Source: an uncultured Bacteroidales bacterium (GTDB lineage: Bacteria > Bacteroidota > Bacteroidia > Bacteroidales > FEN-979). Taken from it: DNA of 64,000 nucleotides. The stretch spans positions 62,001 through 126,000 of the forward strand of contig CAILVF010000087.1 of the NCBI GenBank assembly GCA_903837605.1, given 5' to 3'. Below, in pieces: positions 1 through 7,494 of the stretch. Each line of letters opens with the position of its first letter. Positions within the stretch are counted from its first letter, which is position 1. The translations under genes were made by a program, and so were the position numbers. A model generated the notes under the pieces. It ran no database searches, was not told the origin of the DNA, and was given only the letters and a program-made list of their open reading frames with translations.

Positions 1-1476
1 AAGAACCACGAGATCGGCTTCGACTTCGACTTCCTGTCCAAGTTGACCGTCTTCCCCGCGGACCATAAGCTTCTCCCCTTTCTGGTAGATCTTTGAAACA
101 CGGCCGCGGAGGTATACCGCCCCGGTCTCAACCTGAGCCCTGTTCACGAATTCCTCGTACCCCTTCCCTGCCGCGCGTATATCCATATAGAAAATATAAG
201 CCCTCGAATCATGCACTTTATGGTGCAGGAGGATGGCATGCTTGGCTGTATACATGCAGCAGATCTTCGAGCAGAATTCAATGCCCTTGGCCTTGTCGCG
301 CGACCCGACGCATTTGATGAAAACCACGGTCTTGGGGACTTTCCCGTCGGATGGCCTGACAGGCAATCCCCCGGTAGGGCCGTTGGCCGATACCATGCGC
401 TCGAATTCCAGGGAGTTGATGATGTCCTTGTAACGCCCGACCCCATATTCTTCATAAGGCGTGGCATCCCAAAGGTCATAGCCGGTTGCAACAACAACGG
501 CGCCTATCTCCCTTTCGATGACCTCATCCGTCATCTTAAAATCAATAGCGCCTTTTTCGCAGAATTTTGCACATATCCCGCATTTCCCTTTCAGCAGCAT
601 TGTGCAGTGCTTTGCATCTATAACAGGTTTGTTAGGAACCGCCTGGGGGAAAGGAGTGTAAATGGCTTTGCGTGTATCGATCCCCATATTATACTCATTC
701 GGGACTTTGACCGGGCATTTCTGCCAGCAGGCTCCGCAACCTGTACATGACTTGAAGTTCACGTATGAGGCTTTCTTCCGGATCTTGGCCTTGTAATTGC
801 CCACGTAACCGTCGAGTTCAATAACTTCCGAATAGGGGATAAGTTCAATAAAAGGATGTGAGGCTACATCCACCATCTTTGGAGTGAGGATGCACTGTGA
901 ACAGTCCAGCGTTGGGAAGGTTTCATCGAGCTGAGCCATGCGGCCCCCGATTGACGGGCTTCTTTCAACAAGGGTCACCGGGATGCGTGCATCGGCAATG
1001 TCCAGGGCAGCCTGTATGCCGGCAATCCCGCCGCCGATGACAAGTGCTCGTTTGGTAACGGGGACCGAGATCTCGTGCAGCTGTTCGTTGGCGATGGATT
1101 TGGCAACAGCCATTCTCACCAGGTCCCCCGCTTTATCGGTAGCAGCTTTTTTATCTTTCTGGTGGACCCAGGATGAATGTTCGCGGATATTGGCCACTTC
1201 CAGCAGGTACGGGTTCATCCCGGCATCGCTGAGCGCCTTGCGGAAGGTCTTCTCATGCATACGGGGGGAACAGGCCGCCACGACGATCGATGTAAGCCTG
1301 TACTGCACAATGGCGTCCCTGATCATCTGCTGTCCGGGATCGGAACACATGTACTTGTAATCAACGGCAAACTTGACTTCCCTGATCTTTTTGGCTTCCT
1401 CAACAACGGTCGGGACGTCCACAAAGTCGGCAATGTTAGCGCCGCAGAAACAAACGAATACTCCTACTCTTGCCAT
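1..1476 (-). CDS. hdrA: HdrA-like heterodisulfide reductase subunit A (partial, C-terminus off the left edge)
   Basis: An open frame of 492 codons runs from an ATG at 1476 to the window edge; family members are about 650 residues, so the C-terminal quarter is missing. The N-terminus has the HdrA-typical VFVCFCG start and a YMCSDPG segment, followed by a Rossmann FAD site (VIGGGIAG) about residue 137. Then come LDCSQCILTPKM and two Fe-S cysteine groups (CTGCGACWQKCP, and CGICAKFCEKGA). HdrA is the flavin subunit that in characterised systems bifurcates electrons between ferredoxin and a disulfide or other acceptor. The start codon overlaps the hdrB stop by one base (TAATG), so the genes are translationally coupled. 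The electron-donor partner (MvhD, FlxABCD or other) would lie beyond the left edge and cannot be seen. Confidence 0.93.
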   Translation of the reverse strand, partial: MARVGVFVCFCGANIADFVDVPTVVEEAKKIREVKFAVDYKYMCSDPGQQMIRDAIVQYRLTSIVVAACSPRMHEKTFRKALSDAGMNPYLLEVANIREHSSWVHQKDKKAATDKAGDLVRMAVAKSIANEQLHEISVPVTKRALVIGGGIAGIQAALDIADARIPVTLVERSPSIGGRMAQLDETFPTLDCSQCILTPKMVDVASHPFIELIPYSEVIELDGYVGNYKAKIRKKASYVNFKSCTGCGACWQKCPVKVPNEYNMGIDTRKAIYTPFPQAVPNKPVIDAKHCTMLLKGKCGICAKFCEKGAIDFKMTDEVIEREIGAVVVATGYDLWDATPYEEYGVGRYKDIINSLEFERMVSANGPTGGLPVRPSDGKVPKTVVFIKCVGSRDKAKGIEFCSKICCMYTAKHAILLHHKVHDSRAYIFYMDIRAAGKGYEEFVNRAQVETGAVYLRGRVSKIYQKGEKLMVRGEDGQLGQEVEVEADLVVL

Positions 1477-2420
1477 TATTCAACCTCACTTTCTGCCTTT
1501 ACGGCTTTTTTGCCTTTGGCGGTTTTTTTTGGTTCTTCTATCACTTCGCCGATATGGGCCAATGCACCGTCGACAGGGACGATATGCTTGGAAAACATCA
1601 TTTTATCTTTCGGATAGCCGAAAGCCATAGCCATCAGCTGGGTGAGATAAAAGATCGGGAGATCATATCTGACTTTAAATTTCTTCTCAATATCAGGCTG
1701 TCTCATATCGAGGTTCGACTGGCAGAGCGGGCAGGCTACAACAATGGCATGGGCCCCGCTTTCTTTTGCCATTTCGAGGATCTTTCCGCTAAGCTGCAGT
1801 ACCACATCGGTATCGGAAATGGAAAAAGAAGCTCCACAGCATTCGGTCTTGAAATCGAAGGGCATTGCTTTTGCGCCTAAAGCCTCCACTATCCGGTCCA
1901 TCGACATGGGGTATTCTGGTGAATCGAACTGGGTGATGGCTTTTGGCCGGGTCAGAAGGCAGCCGTAATAGCAGGCGATCTTCATCCCGCTGATAGGACT
2001 GGTAACCTTGGTCTTGATGGCTTCAATCCCGACATCCTCATAACAGTACTGGAGCATGGATTTTACAGCTACCCTGCCCTGATACTGGCCTTCGCCTACA
2101 ACAGCGGTATTGATCTTCCTGGCCAGTTCAGGGTTCTCATCCATATGTATTTTAGTGAATTTCATGCGCTGGTAACAGGAAGCGCAGGGGACGGTCATGG
2201 TGTCATTACTGAGTTTTTCGGCAAGCACCAGGTTGCGCAAAGGCAGGGCATATGCCAGGCTTTCGTTCATGGTGTGTGCGGATGTGGCGCCGCAGCAATT
2301 CCAGTCGGGGATCTCTTCCATCTCGACATCCAGGGTCTTCATGACCATTTTAACGGTCTGGTCAAACTCCTCGCTGGTGCCGTGTGCAGAACAACCCGGG
2401 AAATAGGTTACTTTTTTCAT
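1476..2420 (-). CDS. hdrB: HdrB-like heterodisulfide reductase subunit B (CCG-domain Fe-S protein)
   Basis: A 314-residue protein when started at the ATG at 2420 (MKKVTYFPGC). A longer frame adds 24 residues that overlap hdrC and do not look like the family N-terminus. Two CCG domains are present: FPGC...NCCGA near the N-terminus and CYYGC...ECCGA...CPLC in the second half. In HdrB these cysteines bind the non-cubane [4Fe-4S] clusters that reduce the disulfide substrate. It starts 10 bases after hdrC and overlaps hdrA by one base. The C-terminal tail is Lys/Glu-rich, outside the family core. Bacteroidota do not make CoM-CoB, so the actual substrate is unknown. Confidence 0.93.
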   Translation of the reverse strand: MKKVTYFPGCSAHGTSEEFDQTVKMVMKTLDVEMEEIPDWNCCGATSAHTMNESLAYALPLRNLVLAEKLSNDTMTVPCASCYQRMKFTKIHMDENPELARKINTAVVGEGQYQGRVAVKSMLQYCYEDVGIEAIKTKVTSPISGMKIACYYGCLLTRPKAITQFDSPEYPMSMDRIVEALGAKAMPFDFKTECCGASFSISDTDVVLQLSGKILEMAKESGAHAIVVACPLCQSNLDMRQPDIEKKFKVRYDLPIFYLTQLMAMAFGYPKDKMMFSKHIVPVDGALAHIGEVIEEPKKTAKGKKAVKAESEVE

Positions 2421-2430
2421 CTTTAACTTC

Positions 2431-3003
2431 TTATTTGCTCTGTTGTTCAAGTTTATCGGCCATTTCGTACATTTTCTTAATGGCTTTTGCACTTTTCATT
2501 GATTTCACTCCCAAAGGAATTTTTCCTTTCAGCAGGGCCTTGGGGGCAAGGTGCATATCCTTGAAAAGATTTCGCGTACGGATATTGAATTCGGCCATCA
2601 TGCGCAGCTCATAATTCCTGCCGTATCGCCTGATCATATCCAGGAAGATCTCGTGGAATTTCCTGATGTTCTTTACCTGTTTTGAATCCGGATGGAAATT
2701 CTCCTCAATAGCCATGTGCCGCACAGCTTCCATGACTGCAGGGATATTGATCTCCCTCGGGCAGCGGCCGGAACAGGCAGAACAGGTAAGGCAGAACCAG
2801 GTGGAGTTAGCCATCTGGCATTCTTCCTTAAGTTCCAGCTTGATCATCTGCATGATCTCCCTGGGTGGAAAATCCATGAAATTTGAGACCGGGCAGGTCG
2901 ACACGCATTTGCCGCACTGGTAACATTCCAGGACGTCTGAGCCGCTCTTTTCATTCACGGCTTCCAGGAAGGTGTTTTTCCCTTTGTATGAGAGTGTTAT
3001 CAT
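2431..3003 (-). CDS. hdrC: HdrC-like heterodisulfide reductase subunit C (2x[4Fe-4S])
   Basis: A 190-residue cytosolic Fe-S protein with two ferredoxin-type clusters: CYQCGKCVSTCP around residues 27-38 and CLTCSACSGRCP around residues 71-82. This is the normal HdrC layout, and the protein relays electrons from HdrA to HdrB. It is the first gene of hdrCBA. A -7 box and a palindromic operator lie 14-42 bases upstream (3017-3045), so redox control of the whole operon is likely. Confidence 0.92.
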   Translation of the reverse strand: MITLSYKGKNTFLEAVNEKSGSDVLECYQCGKCVSTCPVSNFMDFPPREIMQMIKLELKEECQMANSTWFCLTCSACSGRCPREINIPAVMEAVRHMAIEENFHPDSKQVKNIRKFHEIFLDMIRRYGRNYELRMMAEFNIRTRNLFKDMHLAPKALLKGKIPLGVKSMKSAKAIKKMYEMADKLEQQSK

Positions 3004-3016
3004 ATAAAAACCTCGT

Positions 3017-3045
3017 GCTGTTAAAATATTAACAGCCCAAAGTTA
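3017..3045 (-). promoter_or_regulatory. hdrCBA promoter with Rex-like operator
   Basis: Reading the minus strand, a Bacteroidota -7 box TAACTTTG (3045-3038) is followed two bases later, after GG, by a perfect palindrome with 8-base arms, GCTGTTAA-N4-TTAACAGC (3036-3017), ending 14 bases before the hdrC ATG. The core TGTTAA-N4-TTAACA has the Rex operator architecture, with one arm base differing from TTGTTAA. A CRP/FNR-family factor is the alternative. No clear -33 TTTG is seen. Confidence 0.6.
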
Positions 3046-3122
3046 CTAAAGATTTCTTTTGGATAGAATCTAAATTACAGCTGATTTTCAAGGAAGAGAA
3101 TTAAACCCTTATCTAAGTTTCC

Positions 3123-3149
3123 AGTCACTGGTCACTAGTCACTAGTCAC
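3123..3149. repeat. Heptad tandem repeat (GTCACTA) at the acyltransferase stop codon
   Basis: About four imperfect units of GTCACTA with period 7 (one 8-base step). The minus-strand stop codon of the upstream acyltransferase gene (3146-3148) lies inside the last unit. It is too short to be CRISPR and has no spacers. Confidence 0.7.
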
Positions 3150-4279
3150 ATTCCCCTTCCTCCTGTCAGCATACCGTAAATCCTTGGTGCCATGCTCCGG
3201 ATTATAACACCGCTGCCGATGCAAAATACAAGAATGGTCAGAGGCAGCAGGATGTAAGCGAGGAGGGCCGGAGCCTGCAGTGGGGAGAGCAGGGTGAGTG
3301 CAGGGTTGATAAGGTATGCGACGAGCGGGGCATGCATGGCATAGATCATGAAAGCGAAAGACGACAACCATATAAACCAAGGGCGTTCCATGCACCATGC
3401 TGCGAGGGGATCCAACCCGTACCAGCAGGCGATCAGCCCGCTCAGGACCACGGTCTTATGCATCAGGGTCAGCACGGGAAACATCGCATTTTCCAGGTAT
3501 GCCTGCCCCTTCAGCGCAATCAAAGTCTTTATCAGTGCAAACGAAATGAACACTATGCCCCAGGCAGCAGGTTTCAGTCCGCGTGATGGATGCTCGATAT
3601 TGAAACCTGTCTTTTGCATCCAGATTCCAAGGGAAAAGAACAGCAGCCCCTCTCCTTCGATTAGACCCAGGTTGATCGTGGCAAGCCACATAAGAATGGT
3701 GAACGAAAAAAAGACCCAACGGCCAACCCTGTTCGTAACGCACCAGCGTATTGCAGGATAGGCAAGGTTGTAAATAAACAGTACACGGATGAACCAGAGC
3801 TGGTAGGGCACGGGCAGCAGGATCCAGCGGGCAAGCAACTCATACCATTGATAATCATGGATCAGCATCCTGGTATTGTCAATCTGGACCACATGCGAGG
3901 AGGACACCAGCTCACGTGTATATGGGAACATCTCAAGCCCGTATGTGAAGGCCAGTCCCAGGGCACTCCAGATCAGGTAAGGGAGAAACAGGGTGCGGAA
4001 CCGCTTTCCTGCCCTTGCCTTATAGGGCCGGTCGTCGTGCATCGCGAATAAAAATCCTGAAATGATAAAAAGCATAGGTATCCTGAAACGGAAGATCCCG
4101 TTAGAGAGGAAGTATTCAATGAAACCTGTTATTGACCATCCCTCGTCAGGAATGGTCCATGGTTGCAGGTAACGCTCATGCATATTATACCCGTGCACAA
4201 ACACGAGTAAAGCCATTGAGATGAATGACCAGAATTTGAACTTGCTGCTGGTGAATGACGACAGGATCTGTGATGTCAT
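3146..4279 (-). CDS. Acyltransferase family 3 membrane protein
   Basis: A 377-residue polytopic membrane protein with about ten hydrophobic segments. It has the family-3 acyltransferase signature near the N-terminus: a His in the first membrane segment (VFVHGYN), then FRIPMLFIISGFLF and the R-x10-R type cytoplasmic stretch (KARAGKRFRTLFLPYLIWS). Family members transfer acetyl or other acyl groups to surface polysaccharides, peptidoglycan or lipids; the acceptor here is unknown. It lies downstream of tonB but is separated from it by a strong terminator-like hairpin, so it may be transcribed by read-through or by its own promoter. Its stop codon sits in a heptad repeat. Confidence 0.85.
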   Translation of the reverse strand: MTSQILSSFTSSKFKFWSFISMALLVFVHGYNMHERYLQPWTIPDEGWSITGFIEYFLSNGIFRFRIPMLFIISGFLFAMHDDRPYKARAGKRFRTLFLPYLIWSALGLAFTYGLEMFPYTRELVSSSHVVQIDNTRMLIHDYQWYELLARWILLPVPYQLWFIRVLFIYNLAYPAIRWCVTNRVGRWVFFSFTILMWLATINLGLIEGEGLLFFSLGIWMQKTGFNIEHPSRGLKPAAWGIVFISFALIKTLIALKGQAYLENAMFPVLTLMHKTVVLSGLIACWYGLDPLAAWCMERPWFIWLSSFAFMIYAMHAPLVAYLINPALTLLSPLQAPALLAYILLPLTILVFCIGSGVIIRSMAPRIYGMLTGGRGM

Positions 4280-4288
4280 TTCATTATG

Positions 4289-4359
4289 AAAAAAAGAACC
4301 CTTAATTTTTCTCCTCTACCCTCCATAGTACATGGAAAGTTCGGAAAAATCAAGGGTTC
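4289..4359 (-). terminator. Long terminator-like hairpin between tonB and the acyltransferase gene
   Basis: On the minus strand, arms GAACCCTTGATTTTTC (4359-4344) and GAAAAATTAAGGGTTC (4311-4296) pair at 15 of 16 positions around a 32-base loop that holds a smaller CCAT/ATGG stem. Seven T residues follow (4295-4289). It begins 22 bases after the tonB stop and its T run ends 9 bases before the acyltransferase start. Either it ends the exb/tonB transcript or it attenuates the acyltransferase gene. Confidence 0.7.
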
Positions 4360-4380
4360 CTGGTTAAGTTTGTTTCAGGT

Positions 4381-5163
4381 TTACTGCAACGTAAACTTGA
4401 TTGGTAAGTTAAACTGTACACGCACAGGTTGTCCGCGCTGCTTGCCTGCAGCCCATTTGGGCATGGCTTTCACGATACGGATTGCCTCTTCGTCGCAGCC
4501 GCCGCCGATACCACGTTTCACAACCACATTACTGGTCGATCCGTCAGGTTCAACAACGAAAGCAACGAAAACACGTCCCTGGATGCCAAGTTCTTTGGCT
4601 TCTTCAGGGTATTTAAGGTTTTCGCCCAGCCATTTGTACAGGGCAGCTTCGCCGCCAGGGAATGTTGGAGGTTCCTCAACGATGAGGAACACTTCAGCTT
4701 CCACTTTCTGTTCGATAACCTGGGTCTTTACCTCTTTCTCTTCCACCTGGACTTCCTCGCTGGGTACTTCAGTGTTTCCTTTCTGGGCAAGCAGGTCCTG
4801 CTTACCGAAATCAGATTCCACGTTGGTGTCTTCCACAACTTTAGGCGCAGTGAACTTTACCTTTTCCACAAGTGCTTCAGGGGGAGGGGGCGGCGGCGGA
4901 GGTGGTGGCAGATCTTCCTTGGGCATGTTCAGCATTTCTGCCGTTACTGATTTTTCCTTTTCCCTGAGCAATTTTTCCTTGTTCAGGTATGCATTGATTA
5001 AAGGATAGGCAGCGGCGGACATAATGACGAGGAGGCCAATGATCAGGGAAATCGTAAGATACCGGCGGTACTTCTTGCGAAGCACATAAGATCCGTATTC
5101 CTTGTTACGATTCTTGAAGACGATTTCCTCCAGCGATTCTACACGCTGATTTTCAATTGCCAT
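4381..5163 (-). CDS. tonB: TonB family energy transducer
   Basis: 260 residues. One N-terminal membrane segment (about residues 35-57, LTISLIIGLLVIMSAAAYPLI) is preceded by a cytoplasmic 30-residue stretch typical of Bacteroidota TonBs. A run of ten prolines (about residues 86-95) and an acidic Val/Glu-rich periplasmic linker follow. The C-terminal TonB domain (about residues 165-260) has PTFPGGEAALYKWLGENLKYP and a YPEEAKELGIQGRVFVAFVVEPDGS core. It passes proton-motive energy to outer-membrane TonB-dependent receptors. It is the last gene of exbB-exbD-exbD-tonB. Confidence 0.95.
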   Translation of the reverse strand: MAIENQRVESLEEIVFKNRNKEYGSYVLRKKYRRYLTISLIIGLLVIMSAAAYPLINAYLNKEKLLREKEKSVTAEMLNMPKEDLPPPPPPPPPPEALVEKVKFTAPKVVEDTNVESDFGKQDLLAQKGNTEVPSEEVQVEEKEVKTQVIEQKVEAEVFLIVEEPPTFPGGEAALYKWLGENLKYPEEAKELGIQGRVFVAFVVEPDGSTSNVVVKRGIGGGCDEEAIRIVKAMPKWAAGKQRGQPVRVQFNLPIKFTLQ

Positions 5164-5192
5164 ACGTTATATTTTTAAACGTTCATTAAAAC

Positions 5193-5831
5193 TTATTTAG
5201 GAGCAGTTTTCAACATATCCTTTTCAAGTGGGCTCATATCTACAATTGCATAACTGGCAATGTTGCAGATAGCCATCTCGTCGATAATATTGACAATGTC
5301 CTTGTACTTTGCTTTCTCGTCGGCCTTGATCAGAACGATGGGGCCTTTTTTATCGTCCCTTTTCATCTTCTTGATCTCGTTCTCGAGTGTAGTATCAGCC
5401 ACCACAATTTTTCCTGTAACCCTTTTATCGCGGTATTCGGCAATCTTAGTAAACAGGTCGCGGTTCTTGTCCAACAGGATTTTACGGATTCCATCCTTGC
5501 TGAAGTTTGTTTTAACCAATGCAGGCAGAGGGGGCTTTTTAGGGTCGGCCATACCGATGTAATAATACACCTTGTCGCCTTCTGAAAGAATAATGTTCAG
5601 GGTACGGAAAGCCGAGATCTGGGGCTGATTTTTATCCTGATTTTGATTATCCTTTTCAGGCATGGTAATGACCATTACTTTAGCCTTGCTGAAAGCGGTA
5701 GTCAGCATGAAAAAAGTGATCAGCAAACACATCAGGTCGACCATAGGGGTCATGTCGATGCGTGTGCCATGCTTCTTAGGCCTGCGTTTACCACCTTTTT
5801 TACCTTTTTCTTCTTGAATTATTTCGGCCAT
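5193..5831 (-). CDS. exbD: ExbD/TolR-family biopolymer transport protein (second copy)
   Basis: 212 residues with a basic N-terminus, one transmembrane helix starting with the conserved IDMTPMVDLMCLLITFFML (the Asp in the helix is the proton-carrying residue of ExbD/TolR), and a longer periplasmic domain than E. coli ExbD. The C-terminal IDEMAICNIASYAIVDMSPLE matches the family fold. It is the downstream of two tandem, diverged exbD genes, 29 bases before tonB. Paired ExbD paralogues are common in Bacteroidota energy-transduction operons. Confidence 0.93.
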   Translation of the reverse strand: MAEIIQEEKGKKGGKRRPKKHGTRIDMTPMVDLMCLLITFFMLTTAFSKAKVMVITMPEKDNQNQDKNQPQISAFRTLNIILSEGDKVYYYIGMADPKKPPLPALVKTNFSKDGIRKILLDKNRDLFTKIAEYRDKRVTGKIVVADTTLENEIKKMKRDDKKGPIVLIKADEKAKYKDIVNIIDEMAICNIASYAIVDMSPLEKDMLKTAPK

Positions 5832-5861
5832 ATAGGATTTTCTTTAACGTTTGGTTTCTCT

Positions 5862-6506
5862 TTACTTGGTTGCAGGCGGAAGATCCTTCAAGGCAACTTC
5901 TTCCTTTTGCAGGTTGGTAACGAGATTAAATTTATTCACCTTGTTGTCCTGTAACAAGTCCATGACCTTCTTGACTAGTTTATAGTCAGTGTCAGCATCA
6001 CCCTTGATAGCGACTTCAGCTCCGACATTTGTAAGGCGCGCCTCGCGTACCCACCATGCAAGCTGGTTATCTGTTGAATCCATTGGGATGCCTGTTTGCA
6101 GTTTCTCCTTCTCTTTGGAATCTTTCGAATTAAGCCATGTTTTCAAGTCCTTAATAGGTAATCCAAATGACGACATGGTTCCAAATTTGGCAATTTCCGC
6201 TTTGGTGAAAGTGATCTTATACTGCTCCCCGATTTTTCCCAGCAGCTTGCTGCGGAAATGAGTCGAAGTATCTCTACCGTTGTCAATATTGAAATAGACC
6301 TTACCATCCTTTGCAATGAAGATGGTCATAAGGTCTGCATCAGGGGCCTGTTTTTCCGAGATCGATTGAGGTGTTGTAATGACAGCAGCCTCTTGAGGAC
6401 GGAATGAAGCCGTAAGCAACAGAAAGATCAGTAGCACAGAAAACAAATCCACCATGGGTGTCATGTCTATATGCGGTGTTCTAACCGGTGGTTTTATCTT
6501 TGGCAT
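5862..6506 (-). CDS. exbD: ExbD/TolR-family biopolymer transport protein (first copy)
   Basis: 214 residues; a short N-terminus is followed by HIDMTPMVDLFSVLLIFLLLTASF, the ExbD membrane helix with the essential Asp. The periplasmic domain carries DADTDYKLVKKVMDLLQDNKVNKFNLVT, the end of the TolR/ExbD fold. It diverges clearly from the neighbouring ExbD, which suggests a heterodimeric arrangement in the motor. It sits between exbB and the second exbD, 30 bases from the latter. Confidence 0.93.
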   Translation of the reverse strand: MPKIKPPVRTPHIDMTPMVDLFSVLLIFLLLTASFRPQEAAVITTPQSISEKQAPDADLMTIFIAKDGKVYFNIDNGRDTSTHFRSKLLGKIGEQYKITFTKAEIAKFGTMSSFGLPIKDLKTWLNSKDSKEKEKLQTGIPMDSTDNQLAWWVREARLTNVGAEVAIKGDADTDYKLVKKVMDLLQDNKVNKFNLVTNLQKEEVALKDLPPATK

Positions 6507-6572
6507 GGAATTCTGGTTTTAAATTATAAATACACAGTATTATGTACATAATTTGTTGAAACGCCAAAAATA

Positions 6573-7391
6573 TTACTTGGCAGAAGCTGCAAATGACTGT
6601 ACAAGGCTGAATCCTGCCTCATCAATTTTATAGGTAAAACTATCGATTTGTGTTGAGAAACTATTGTAAAGAACAATGGCCAGCAATGATCCGGTGATAC
6701 CGAAAGCAGTATTGATAAGGGCCTCAGAAATACCGGTTGCAAGTGCAAGTGCATCAGGGCTGCCGGCCTGGGCCAGAGCTCCGAATGCGCGGATCATCCC
6801 AAGTACTGTTCCCAAAAGTCCGATCAACACTGAGATCGAAGCAATGGTTGAAAGGATGACAAGGTTCCTCGAAAGCATCGGAAGCTCAAGAGCTGAAGCT
6901 TCTTCAAATTCCTTCTGCAGGGCAACGATCTTCTGGTCTTTAACCAGGGTTTTATCGTCCTGGAGAGAGCGGTAGCGAACAAGACCAGCTTTCATAACAT
7001 TTGCCAGCGAACCTTTCTGCTTATCGCAAGCTACGATAGCATCTTCGATTTTGTTGGAATCCAGAAGGCCCTGTAAGTTCTTTACAAATACATTGATACG
7101 GCCCTTTCCCTGTGCACGGGTCAAAGTAATCAGACGCTCGATTGAGAAAATGATCAGGATAAGGTTAACAGTCATCAGGAGAGGCACGATCATTCCCCCT
7201 TTGTAAATGATCCCGAGATAGTTGCCAGGCAGCGGAGTGCCATTATGGTTTCCGCCTTCGAAGTTGATAGGGTTACCCATCACATACTTGAAGATTAAGT
7301 AAGATACGATAAGGGCTATGATCATTGCTCCTAACGTAAACACCGATCTTAAGGCGTCCATTAATCCGCCTTTGCTGCTTTTGTTGCTCAT
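6573..7391 (-). CDS. exbB: ExbB/MotA/TolQ proton channel family protein
   Basis: 272 residues with three or four hydrophobic segments, the main ones around residues 13-30, 58-75, 170-195 and 220-245. The ExbB signature is visible in LSTIASISVLIGLLGTVLGMIRAF and ALATGISEALINTAFGITGSLLAIVLYN. It forms the inner-membrane proton channel with ExbD that drives TonB. It is the first gene of its operon and has a good -33/-7 promoter upstream (7458-7489). Confidence 0.95.
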   Translation of the reverse strand: MSNKSSKGGLMDALRSVFTLGAMIIALIVSYLIFKYVMGNPINFEGGNHNGTPLPGNYLGIIYKGGMIVPLLMTVNLILIIFSIERLITLTRAQGKGRINVFVKNLQGLLDSNKIEDAIVACDKQKGSLANVMKAGLVRYRSLQDDKTLVKDQKIVALQKEFEEASALELPMLSRNLVILSTIASISVLIGLLGTVLGMIRAFGALAQAGSPDALALATGISEALINTAFGITGSLLAIVLYNSFSTQIDSFTYKIDEAGFSLVQSFAASAK

Positions 7392-7457
7392 CGTTAATTG
7401 AATTTAAGTTATAAAATACTTGAATTTATTAGTTTTTTGTCATCTTTTGCTTGGTCA

Positions 7458-7489
7458 CAAAAGTATAAAAATATTGATTGATTACCAAA
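7458..7489 (-). promoter_or_regulatory. Promoter of the exbB-exbD-exbD-tonB operon
   Basis: On the minus strand, TTTG (7489-7486) and TACTTTTG (7465-7458) are separated by 20 bases, which fits the Bacteroidota sigma-ABfr consensus (TTTG at -33, TAnnTTTG at -7). The exbB ATG lies 66 bases further on. This makes exb/tonB a transcription unit distinct from the TPR gene just upstream. Confidence 0.65.
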
Positions 7490-7494
7490 ACCCT

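Noticed and set aside
93-1617. Long plus-strand open frames opposite hdrA and hdrB
   Set aside because: They are antisense shadows of the hdr genes, with no family motifs, no promoter and cysteine- or proline-rich translations typical of reverse-complement frames.
3123-3149. Possible CRISPR or phage attachment repeat
   Set aside because: Units are 7 bases with no spacers, and there are no cas, integrase or tRNA genes nearby.
4286-5008. 240-residue plus-strand frame opposite tonB with a poly-glycine run
   Set aside because: The glycine run is the complement of the proline codons of TonB. No signal peptide or domain fits and tonB is certain.
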